From Monocercomonoides exilis (taxonomy: Eukaryota > Preaxostyla > Oxymonadida > Polymastigidae), in assembly GCA_001643675.2 (NCBI GenBank), contig LSRY02000004.1:1597501-1661500 (forward strand): a DNA stretch of 64,000 bases, read 5' to 3'. Positions 46,725 through 58,300 of the stretch are shown piece after piece. The translations under genes were made by a program, and so were the position numbers. How positions within the stretch are numbered: position 1 is the stretch's first letter; each line of letters begins with the position of its first letter. The notes beneath the pieces were generated by a model. That model did no database searches. It was not told the DNA's origin and worked only from the letters and a program-made list of their open reading frames with translations.

Positions 46725-47780
46725 AATTCAAATGACCATGCTATGTTTGTTGTTTTCTAATGAATTTCATTTCGAATGTTCGTTTGAAAATTTTGTTATG
46801 AAATCTTATTGAAAAAACTATTATTATTTTCCCATTTGGAAACAAGAATGCTTAAGTGAAGAAAATAAAGAAGGCAAAACCATCTATGAGTTGTTTTCAA
46901 CAGTTTTTTCTTCGCATATAATCACAAATTTTAATGGCGATGGGATGAATAGCTAAGGTGTTCCAGCTGCATTCAAAATGAGGAGCCTCCAGTTCATTTC
47001 GTGCAACGCAACAGCAAGAGGTGGAAAATCAAATATTGTTCCAAGTCAATCAATAGCCGCGGCCAACAACATTTATTGCTATTTCTTCTTCTTCCACGAT
47101 TGCAGTTTTGTTTTTTCCACTCCATATGGTTACGATGGATTTTTTTTGAATAACAACAATTATTTTTCCTCAAACAACCCGTTCAATGAATCATTCACAA
47201 CGAATACTTATGAAAGGAGATTGTGTTATGCTTATTTGCAATCAAGAAGTTGGAAATATCAGCATACGGAAAAGATGGATTGGCTGAAGGAAGGAATGAA
47301 AAATCGATTTGTTGGGATAAGGGGGAATGACACAAACAATCTGTGTGGGATGAGTGAGTCTGCACCTAACAAGACAGTTGGGCATGAAGAAGGGTTGAGC
47401 ATGGGGCAGCTGAGCTCGATAATCACACTGTTTGTCGAAAGGCATGTGAGCGAAGAAACAACAATCAATGCTGAGAAAAAGAAGATTTCATTTGCTGGAA
47501 GAGGGAAGACAACGATTGTGATTATTCGCAATGAAGCTTTGCACAAAAAAATGAAAACCCTTTTTTTCAAAATTATTATTAGGTCAATTTTTCCATTTTA
47601 TTGAATTCTTCACAAATACATGTTTTTCACTTGAGAAAACAATATATGTCATTAATACACATTTTTTCAAAAAGATAACTTGAACACAATAATGGAAAAT
47701 CAAAAAAGTGAAACAATTGATCACAAATTTCGAATTTTTTTTATGAAAAAACTTTCAAAGTGAAATGAAATGTGAATATA
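46725..47780. other. Segment of 1056 bp present only in arm B
   Basis: In arm A the two flanking sequences are separated by only about 7 bp (33394-33400). This is therefore an insertion in arm B or a deletion in arm A. It holds a relic of a Pmp-like receptor. I see no terminal inverted repeats or target duplication, so it does not look like a simple transposon. Confidence 0.75.
46958..47530 (+). pseudogene. Relic of a third Pmp-like receptor ectodomain
   Basis: The frame 46978-47604 resembles residues about 530-710 of receptor 1 (24115-24670). The shared order is: an AAFKI/AAFKM start, a FFHxC segment, PPYG/TPYG followed by an Asn-rich loop, SNNPF/SGNPF, ERR/DRR, the HxEKxDWLKxxM stretch, a GNDxxxxCG module and an EETTxxxxxKKISxxGxGK ending. 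There is no signal peptide, no TM segment and no tail; upstream the frame is closed, and downstream the similarity stops abruptly. It is diverged from both intact receptors, so it comes from another family member. It lies opposite in orientation to receptor 2. Confidence 0.8.
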
Positions 47781-48940
47781 TGGGGTAAAATACGGACTTT
47801 CAGACTTTTCATGCACAAAGCATGAAAAAACTGTTTCACATACAACATTTTTGAACTTAGCCAAATTTCAAAATAAATATGATTTTCATATCTGTGAACA
47901 AACATCATTGATATAATAACATTATGTTTTGCTTCCTCAGACGTATTTAATAAAATAAACCCATTTATTTCAAAAATTTTGATCACAAAAAATTCATCCA
48001 AGGTGCATAATTTTTCAATGAAAATGCCTGAAGTCAAATATTATGCTCCATATGTTTTTGTCCTTATGATTATAAGTGATGTGAAATGAATGAAAAAAAT
48101 TAAAAAATGTTCTTTCACACAATAAATGTGACAATGAACAATGCAGATAATATTCAAAGTTATTATAACCGATTTTGACTGAACTCTGTGAAGCCCAAAA
48201 CCGACATTTTATGAAATATAAGTTTCTTTTTTCCTTTCATCTCCTGCATGTCAACAAACACAATAGATAAGAGACACAACTTTGAGATATTTTTTTGGGC
48301 AATGATCATGCTGTGCCAGGATATTCTCCTTTTGACAAAAAAGATTTTTGCAATAAAACACTATCTTTTCAAAAGAAAAAAAAAATGAATGAATTCAAAA
48401 ATCAACCATGATGCCAAAAATGTTAAAACATCGTAACATTCGAATAGTTTTTTGGCACTGTGGTTGCCAAATATGAAGCTGAATGTTTCTTTTATTTGCA
48501 GGAATCACTTTTTTTCCACAAAACAAATACTGATTTGTATTTTTTCATTCAATTTGAACTGGGCCAATGAATGCCATTATCCTCGATTGGTTGAAAAGAA
48601 CCGCAATTGTTTTGATACAAAACACATCAGAAATTGAATACATATGCATCTTATTTTGCGAATAGCCCTTCAATAGCAGACCTTGCTATTCTCCAAAATA
48701 ACACTCGAATGGTGAAGGATTCCCACCTTTTACAAAAAAGCATTCACTCAAATACTCACAAACTTTATGCAAGCCAAGCAAACAAAAATCTGCACACACA
48801 CACACAACATAACATAAAAGACTCGAAAGTCTCGAAAGTCTCAAAAATAACATCTTCATTTTAAAAATTTCATCCTCGCTTGAGAATAAAAATCACACAA
48901 AAATCGCAAGATGTTGCATAATTCACAAAACTTGAAAAAT

Positions 48941-48980
48941 CAAAAAGTGACAAAAAGTGACAAAAAGTGACAAAAAGTGA
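48941..48980. repeat. 10-bp tandem repeat, four copies (CAAAAAGTGA)
   Basis: Four perfect tandem copies of the decamer. The matching place in arm A (about 32205-32225) holds about one copy. This is one of the few indels inside the homogenised tract and shows that the noncoding frames there are not under reading-frame constraint. Confidence 0.9.
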
Positions 48981-49349
48981 TAGAAATATGCAAAATTGGA
49001 TGATTCGATTCCTCGATGAACACGCACAACGGTGCAGGATTGTCACCTTCATCACTTATTTGCACAGCATATATAGACAACACCCAGACCACATGAAACA
49101 TAATTGATGAACATATGCTTTTCGAAAATAGCTCAAATAGCACACCAATACATATACAATACTGAAATATATACACACATTCACACATTCACACATACAC
49201 ATCAAACAAAAACACCAGAACACAAACTCAACAAAGAAAGAACAATGAATAAGCACAACACAAATCACAAAACATTCACAAATCAAAAACAACAGCTTTC
49301 TTCAAAACAAGCATCAATTTGCTTTCTTTCTCATCCATCACAGAAATCA

Positions 49350-52300
49350 CTACCTTGTTGTTTTTGCATCTCCCTCTTCATCACCATTCCCAACATCGTT
49401 GCCATTGCCCCCATCATCAACCATGCTGCTTCCCTCTCCCCCGCTGTGTTCATTTCTCCCACCTTCCTCTTCTTCCACGCCTATCGCATCCGACACTGTG
49501 AGCATCTTCGCCTCTGCTGGGAAATGCACAAAAAACTCCTTTTTCAGCTCGCTCAGCATCGGCCTCCCCTCCCACCCAGGCGAAAGGCACACACCAATCA
49601 GCTTCCCATATGTTGTGTCCTCCACCACATCCAGCCGAGGACGCTCCCCCTTCACAATCTTGTCTCCTGCTATCCCCGCCTCATACTCCCCAAACGGGAT
49701 CTCCAGCGTCACACACTCCCACAGCATCATCCCAATCGAGAACGCAACTGACTGCTTTGTCGCACACATCTTCCTGTTCATCAGCAGCTCCGGCGCCTTC
49801 CACCGCTTGCACTCATCCCGGTTGTCTTCACAATCCTCAAACGCTGACGACGGTGGTGGCGAGTCGGTAAACCTCTCGCTCATCACTGAAACATTCGATG
49901 AGGAAGACGAAACAATGGTCAGCGAAGAGATCGACGATGAGTCTGAATCCTCTGACGAAGAGGAGCAGTCTGAGTGGAGCGCAATGGCAATGTCCATGTG
50001 CTCCGAGAACAGCACAATGTGCGGACTCAGATTCTCCAGAGACGAGAGTGGATTGCTCATCTCATCGAACGAGTGCAGAGCAAGATTCGCCACCCAGAAC
50101 AGCACCTGCGCTCCTGTCACCTCCCGCTCCTCCACACTCCCAATCGCCATCTCCTTCGTCTTGTTCCTCCCATGCATCAGCATGAAAAACGAGTCTCGCA
50201 GATCAAGAATCAGCTTCTCGTGTGGAGACGAACAGTCCATCGCATCCACCAGATTCGACATGGATGAAGTGGTTGGACACATATCCTCTCCGCGAACAAA
50301 GGTGGAATCTGAATCAGTTGTTGAAGTGGTTGAAGTGGATGAAATGGATGGTGATGGTGATCTCTTTCTTGTTTCCTCTTCCTCTTCCACCTTCTCCAAT
50401 GCCCAATCAGGGATCTTGTCTGAATCTTTCCCCAGAATGTATTCAGTTGAGCCACTCTCAGACAGAAGATGCTCAGATGACTCAGAATGTCCCAAGCTTT
50501 TCTCGTACACCCTCTTCTTCACCCTCTCTTCATTCTTCTTCTCTGCCTCTCTCTCATCCCTTCTCCACTGCTCCTCTGGCGACAACTCCATCGTCACCAT
50601 CTCAAATGCTTTTGGATCCTTCTTCACTGTGTCTTCCACAATCACCTCCAGCTCTTCTGTTCTTTTCTTTTGTTTTTTCCATCTAACAATGAATATCACA
50701 AGGGCGATTAGAACAATCAAAAACAAAACAACGAATATAATCGCAATTATAGCAGCCCAAGATGATTTTCCTTTATTTCTCTCACTTTTGACGATTTCAT
50801 TATTTCCATCTTCTTCTCTCTTCTTTTCTGTTTTATTCTTCACCACAAATGATTCTGTTCTTTCTTTCTTTTCGGGGTTGCCAAACAAGATGCAAACAGC
50901 CACCTCTGCCCTTTCTTCAGCTGAAGATATGATCCCTGATGTTATTGAGCTGCGAGCTTCGTTCTCACAAACAAATCCATCTTCCTCAAGCAAATACACC
51001 TCAATCGAGCTGACTTCTTCAATTGTTGATGTAATTTGGCACGACAGATTGCATGGCAGAAGAAGGTTTCCTCTGAACGTCAGCTCCGTTCTCGCTCCTT
51101 TTTCTTCTGTTTCCACTCTTTCCAATGCTGGGATGAACAATTCAGATGCTCTTTCTGAAGCCATTCCAGACAGCTCACATCCCTCATTCAGAATCCACAG
51201 CGATGTGTTTGGAAGCAACCCATCTCCTCCTTTCAAGCTCTCCATCGCCAGCTGTCCTTTGCTTTCACAGATGATGTTTCGTCTGGCTGAAGGGAATCCA
51301 TCAATAGCTTTGCTATTCCCATAATATTCGCCTTTCTCCACACTCACTTCTCCACCACAAATCGACATTCCTCCTTCCGATGAATTCACAATCGCTGTGT
51401 CCTTCATTGCTGCTCTTGTTCCAGCAAAATCAACCAGCGACCCATTCCATCTGCAGATCTCCTCTGGCTGTGTGTTCCTCTTTTCATCGCTTTTGTTGTC
51501 CCCTTTCCATCCATCAAACAAACACTTGTCGATCGTTGCATTCGTGCACAACGACAATGACACAATGCTCCCTCTCTGAGTGCATGATAAGCATGAAATG
51601 AATGAGCAATTTTCGAAGGCCACTTCATTTGCTCCATTAAACGAAAGCATCGGATGCCTTCCCGAAACATTTATGCTCGTGAAAGACGAAGATACAGTCT
51701 GCACAACAGAGTCTTCTCCACATTCAGCCAAACTTCCTTCAAAACTTGACTCTGAGAAGGAAGAAGAAGTTATCTTCATATTTCCAGAGCTCGCAACATG
51801 AAACATCGGAGATGCGAATGCCAAGAAGGACACAGAAACCTCATAAGCTGTGCACTTGCAGCCATTGGCAGAAATAAGACAAAATGGAACAGTTTTAGCA
51901 GAATCATAACTTTCTGAGGTGAATGCACAACAGCTCAGTTCAAGAACGCCTGTTTCTGGGCAAAGAAATGCTGAATGTAAAGACACAAATTCCTCTGCAA
52001 AAGCAAAGCGCAGATAGCTCAGTGACACAGAACCAGCTGTCGATATGAGCGCCAATTCGTGCTGGGGAATACTTGAATGCACTTCAATGACGCATTGCGC
52101 CTTTGTTCGAGATGTCAGCCCCATTTCAACCATCTTCGCTTCGCCCCCAAGATACGATGCTTTGTCCACAAACATTTGGCTCACAAAATTATTCGACAGA
52201 TGAAGAAGACCATAATCAATCGAAAGACAAGGCAGATATTGCGTCCCGCATTGTCTGTCATCTTTCCCATTTCTCGACGGATCAGAGCTGACGATGATCG

Positions 52301-55300
52301 TGTCTGCTCGATAAATCGTGATGAAATCAAGAAGATTCGTGTCTGCTGAGTGATCGGTCTTGTCAATCCCAAAAATCGCTTTCGCTTTGTCTGTCACTTT
52401 CTCAACATCAAACCCAAACTGCGTTTCGTTGATTTGCGCAGTGATGTTGTGGCATTCAATGAAGATATCGTTCCCAACAAACGCTGTATTCGCGGTAAAG
52501 TTTACTCGGCTGAACAGGAAATCCAGTTTTCCTGCTGTTGCTGCTGCCAAATAAACTCCTCCCCCTTTTCCGTTGCTCGAGCAGCAGCATCGCGTGACTG
52601 TCGAATCGCTCATCTTGAATGAGCCTTCTGACAAAAGTGAAACAAGCATGACTCCTCCTTTCATGCTGCGCTCAGCCTTAACATCGCTGAACACCGTCTT
52701 ATCCACTTTCAGATCAATGTTGTTGATCCCAGAAAATACAACACCCGTCCCATCGTCAACACGCGCAATGGAAGAGAACGTTGATTCGTTTATTCGAAAA
52801 TCACATCTCCAGTTGCTGTTTTGCTTTGTCTCCTGCCCAATTGACGAAGAAAGCGAAAAAATACTTCCATCTGACAGATTCAGCGATGATACCGATAAGC
52901 TCGTGAAGGTGCACAACTGCGCCATATTATTCACTGCAAATATGTTCTCAGCAAAGTTGGAGGAGCTCATTGTCAGATCATCAACAGCCAGCTCTCCTCC
53001 TTCAACTGTCACAAACTGCACTTTGCTCAAATCCTCCATCAGCCCTTTCGACTCAAATGAGCACATCCTCACAAGAAGGATGCCTTCCTTGCTGTGAACA
53101 ATGGAGCTCGCTGAGCCGTCAAAATGTTCTGCAACCCTCAGGCTCATCCTCTCCAGCGACAATCTCACAGCATTGGTCAGAAACGGCTCTCCATCGTTGA
53201 TCCTTTTGTTCTGGAACCCGACCACAGCCTTTCTTGCTTCATCAGGCGATGCTGAATATGAAGCTATTGTGTAATTCGACACAATAAATGCATCACGCAC
53301 AAAAGTCGAACCATCAACTGTTATAACCTTTGACGGAGAAGACCGCTCTATTTGCGCCATCCCTTTCCAGAACGATTCGCACGGATCATCTTCGCTTCCG
53401 CATCTGGCAATGTCGAACCCATTCGAAGAGACAAAAATCGTATTGTTCTTGTACCCACACAAAAACCGCAAAAGATCGGTGTCGCGATGCACTGCATCAC
53501 TTCCACAGAAGAGCGTGTGTTCCATCTTGGCTTTTTCAGCAAGAAACACAAAAGTGCTCTTTGTGACTGTTCGATTCAGGTCGCTCGATGCAACAAATAC
53601 GTTCTTCCCAATCATGGCTTCGTTATCTGCCAGAATTATTTCGCTTCCAAAAACAAAAGGTGCAGGCAGCAGAGATCCTGAACACTTCACAAAGAATGCT
53701 CCCCCTCTTCCATTTCTTGCACACGAGCATCCCTCTGCTGTCGTTCCGTTAATACTCAGCGACTCTTCCTCTGTCAGCTCCACCTTCGCCACTCCACCTT
53801 CGCCACTGGATGCAGACGCAATGTTGGTGAAGTTCATTCCTTTGATCAGAACAGAAGAAGACAAATCGAGAGGAATCACACCAGACGAGAAAGATGGCAA
53901 AGTGCAGTCTGCCAATTCCACTCGCCCTTTCGCAGAAGAAATCAAGATGTAATCAATGCAAGATCCAGACGAACACTCAAACACACAGCCCTTCACTGCC
54001 AACTGAGCTTCCGAGGCGCGGGGAGGATTAAGTCTCAGCAGATTCTGAACAGGAGGTGCGAACGAAGTCGGAAGAGAAAGCAACATGTTTTGAATGGACA
54101 GACTTTTTGCGCTCAAAAATATGGAATCCAAAGTGCACAACTCCAGGTCACTCTTCACGACAATCGACGATCGGGCGCTTCCATATCCCGGGATGATAGA
54201 AAACGAGCTCACATCGTAGGTGTCTTGCACAACTGTCGAAGCATCCACAGTCAAAAGCTTTTGATCTGATCCCGTCTTGTCCATGTTCGTGTATCCTCTC
54301 CAGAAGGTGTTGCACGGATACTCGTCGCTCCCACACCCCAAGTAGTCATGCCCTGCAGCAGACACATGAATGCTCGAGGATTGCAGCTGCAACAAAAACA
54401 GCGTCAGGTTGACTGCTTCCTTGCTTGTGATCACCTCGTCTCTTCCAAATAAATCAACAATCAATTCGCCTTCCTCATTCACCAAATGAAACTGAAACCT
54501 CGATTGCAGGACTGTTCGATTCAGATCGGCACATGCAACAAACATGTCTTTGCCATGATGCGCTTTGTTTCCAAGGAAATGCAACGATGAGAATTCGATT
54601 GCTTCATCCAGATCTTGGCTCAACTGCACGAAAATGGCTCCTCCGTTTTTCGCTTTTTCGTCTGCCGAGTTGTTGCTGAACGAAACATCAGCAATCGAAA
54701 GTCTGTAATTCCTCGAGAAAATCAAATTAACTGCGCCACCGTTGTCTTTTTCTGAAGAGCACTTCGCAAATGACGAGGTATTTGCGATCTCAACCTCCAA
54801 CGCATTTTCCCAGTGCACAACACTTCCAGACTCTGACGAGCATTCGCTGATCTGAGTGTTGTTGATTGCAACGCATGTTCCTTCCATCCCTCCAATCAGA
54901 CTTTTCTTGCTTGTGCATATAGAGGCAAAAGTGCAGCCACTGATAATCAAGGAACCAGACTGCATCGCACAGATCGCTTGATCCGCCTCAAACACCAGCT
55001 CCGAAAATGTCACAGACGTCAGAGTTATCGTGCTTCCCTTTCCGCACAAGATGCTCTGCTTAATGCTGGAAATAAGAGCATCTGCACTTTTTGAGACATC
55101 ACAGGAAATCAGGAATATGCTCCCCACTTTCCCAACAATCAGCGCGTCTTGCGGGCTCTCAGCGCTTGTGGCAAAAGCAAAGCGGACATTCTGGATGGTC
55201 AGCTGAGTCGACAAGTCTCCGTCGCTCACGCATATGCACCCGCCACCATCCACAATCATGTCTGATTTCACAGATTCCCCTCTGATCGTCAGCGACGAAA

Positions 55301-58300
55301 GATTCTGCTTGATTTCCCCTTCCAGCTTTGCCGATGATGTGATGTGCAGAATGTTCTTTTCTGTTCCCAACTGCGTGAACCCAAAACTCAATTCCTTGCA
55401 AGGCTTGACGCTGCTTCCGCATCCTGCTTCAACCTGCCCCAGCCCGTCGTCAACAAACACAATATCGTCGACTGACGGAAACAAAAACCTCAGAAGCGAC
55501 ATGTTCATTTCTGCATCGCTCGGATCCAGCACCCACATCGTCTTTTCAAACTCGCTCCCATCTTTCGCAGACCCGCTCCAGAGCAACGGGTTGATCATCC
55601 TCCGCGGAAGCGGGCACACAAGATACACATCCTTCCCCAGCAGCGCATCGTTGTTGTTGAATTCGTCCGACTTCATCGAATACGTCAAGTCCACATCCGA
55701 AAACGTCAGGTGCAGACCCCCTCCCAGCCCGTCAATCCCCGGCACCCTGCTTTCATTCACACAGTTCTTCTCAAACAGAAACGTTCCTCTTTTCGCCACC
55801 GAAATAAGCATGCTTCCTCCTTTTGTTCCTGTATGATAGCACATAACCTTGGCAAAGTTGCATTCCTTGATCTCAATGCGCTTTTCGCTGTCCACCTCTC
55901 CCACAACCACTCCTCCGTTTCCTTCTGTCCTGTTCACCTCGCTGAAGTTGCTCTTCTTCAGAGTCAGCGAAGCTCCTCCCTTCACACAAATCGCTGTCTG
56001 CCTTAGAAGGGATGTCGAGTTTATCGTCGAATTCTCGATTTGAGCTGCCAATGCCGAAGACACAAAAATCACTCCGCCGCTTTCACATGTTGTGTTAACA
56101 CTTTCCAGATGCAGCTTGTCAAACACTCCGCTTGTTTGTGCGCCAACCAGCTCAATCGCTGGGGCTTCCTTGAATTCTATGGAGTTCAGATTAAACTCAG
56201 TCAGCTTCACGCTTCCCGAAGTTATCAGCAAAAACCGATAGCTTGGATTTCCGCTTTGCATCACCATGCTGCACCCCTCAACAACTAACTTCGATCCAGC
56301 ACAAAGAACAAGGCTCTTCCTCTGAACATGCAAAAACTCACACGGAGCACAAAATTCAAGCCAGCTGATCGTGACTTCGTTTTGCGTAATCACAAATCCA
56401 TCTCCGCTCTCTCTGCCATCTGCCGCGATGTTCACTCTTTCAGGCTTCGAGACACCATTGATGACCATCGGCATTGCGCTCAATACAAGCTTGTCTGCAA
56501 TCGAAAAATTAGGCTCAAGGCAAACAGCTGCCACACCACCCGCAAAACGGTTTTCTGCTGCGTATACGATGGAGGAGCACGGATACCACGAAAAGCCACA
56601 CGACTGATAATCAGCCCCTTCCTCGCTGTTTACAAAAACAGGCGATGTCCAATTTGACAGAAACGAGGCAAGTGGAACGTGTTTGTCTGCGTTCCTGTCG
56701 AATCCCACGAATTCGTTGTGCTTTTCCTTGCTCACATCGCACTCAACTGCAAAACGCCGTTGTGTGACAATTCTGCTCAAATCGTCTCCCTCAATGAAGA
56801 TGTTCTCTCCTTTCTCCTCTGCTTCGTTCTTTTCTGTTTCTGCTCCGAAAATTGTGTGGCAAATCACATAATCAAACACCTCGCCGCTGAATCCGATGAA
56901 AATCCCTCCGCCTTTGCCTCCATTTCCGTTGCCTTTTTTAGCTGCACAGCTCTTAAAGACTGAATTCAACTCCTCTTTCCCAATTTCGAGATGCCCTGTT
57001 CCTGACACACTCAGCCCCAACCCTCCTCCACAGCCGTCCACGGTGCAGCAATCGAGAAACACCACTTCTTCTAGCACCATTCGGCATCCATCTCCCACAA
57101 CCCCTTCAACAGCCCCGCCTTGCCCTTCCGATCGGCCAATCTCAGAGAAGGTTGTGTTGCTCACACACAACACTGCTCCATTCCCATCAAAGATCATTGG
57201 GGATGCTGATGCCATTGAAGAAGAAAAGTGGCTTTTGTTGACATTCATCTCCCCTGTCGAAGAATACTTCATTATTTTTCCATTTGCACTGGAAGTGACA
57301 TTTTCAAATATCATATTGACAATTTCACATGCTCCTGACTCGTTCACCGCAACAGCTGCGCCTGCCGAGAACTGCACGTTGCTCATGACGAATCCATTCA
57401 CCGCCAATTTTCCAGCTTTGGTTGCAAATAAACAATAGGAGATTGAGGAGACTCCGGATTCTGGCTGGCACTCACAGTTTTCGATTTCAAGCACTCCATT
57501 GGAATCTGCAACAGAGAATACCGCACTTTTCGTCGAATGAAGAGAAGACACCATCTCGATGAAGAAACACGAAAAGAACACTGCTGCTCTGACCTCCATC
57601 ACAGACGTCGCTTGCGTCTCGTTTCCCTCCATTTTCAGTCTTGTCTTCGTTTCAAGACCAGAAATGCCGTATCCTTTTGCATCACTCAGCACACAGCTTT
57701 CTCCAACAGCATATTCGTTGAGTATCGTGACAGCTTTTTTTCTTTCTGGCAACCGAGCAAATGAGAAGTCGAGTGTTCGGCATCCAAAGTCAATATACCC
57801 GCAGACAGGCACATCACTTCCCTCGGCCGAGACGCAAACAGCATCACCAAGCACTCGGAAATAGCACACAAGAGGAATCATCAAAATTTCCCATTTCTCG
57901 TCAACTCCCACACACGAAGCAGCAGAAAACGGATTCTGCTCGTCGTAGAAGCAGAACGATTCCCTGTTGACGCTCGATGCAAGGTCAGGAGAAGACACAA
58001 AAATATCATTCCCGCACTTCGCTTTGTTGGGAAGCTCATCCGAAAAAGAAGGCGCATCAATCGCAAACGACGCATCAGTCTGCAGAACAAACAACGAAAT
58101 GCCTCCACCGAAGCCACTCTGCATTTCTGAAGGCGCTGTGCAAGACAAAAAGCTTGTCGAATTAATCAACAGCTTGCAGCTGCTTTTCAAAGAGGCAAAT
58201 ATTCCCCCTCCAGACTGCCCATCATTCAGCACTGAGCATCCCTGAAACGAGCAATTGAAAACTGTCACACAATGAAGCACATCCTCTCCTGCTGCAAAAT

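Larger units (their letters stand above)
46320..50772 (-). repeat. Inverted duplication, arm B (with 1.06-kb extra segment)
   Basis: This is the reverse-complement partner of arm A (30418-33810). From 50772 down to 47781 it is nearly identical, covering the TM segment, cytoplasmic tail and downstream noncoding DNA of receptor 2. Similarity resumes at 46724 and fades near 46320. In between, 46725-47780 has no counterpart in arm A. Arm B also has a 10-bp tandem repeat not expanded in arm A. Confidence 0.9.

Noticed and set aside
46978-47604. 208-codon frame as a functional short surface protein
   Set aside because: No signal peptide or TM helix, and both ends of the similarity are abrupt, so it is treated as a receptor relic.
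48941-48980. CRISPR-like array
   Set aside because: The 10-bp units are directly contiguous without spacers and lie in eukaryotic noncoding DNA.
49399-51324. 641-codon open frame antisense to the receptor 2 tail
   Set aside because: It is conserved with the antisense frame in receptor 1 only because the DNA itself is nearly identical; composition is as expected for a shadow frame.
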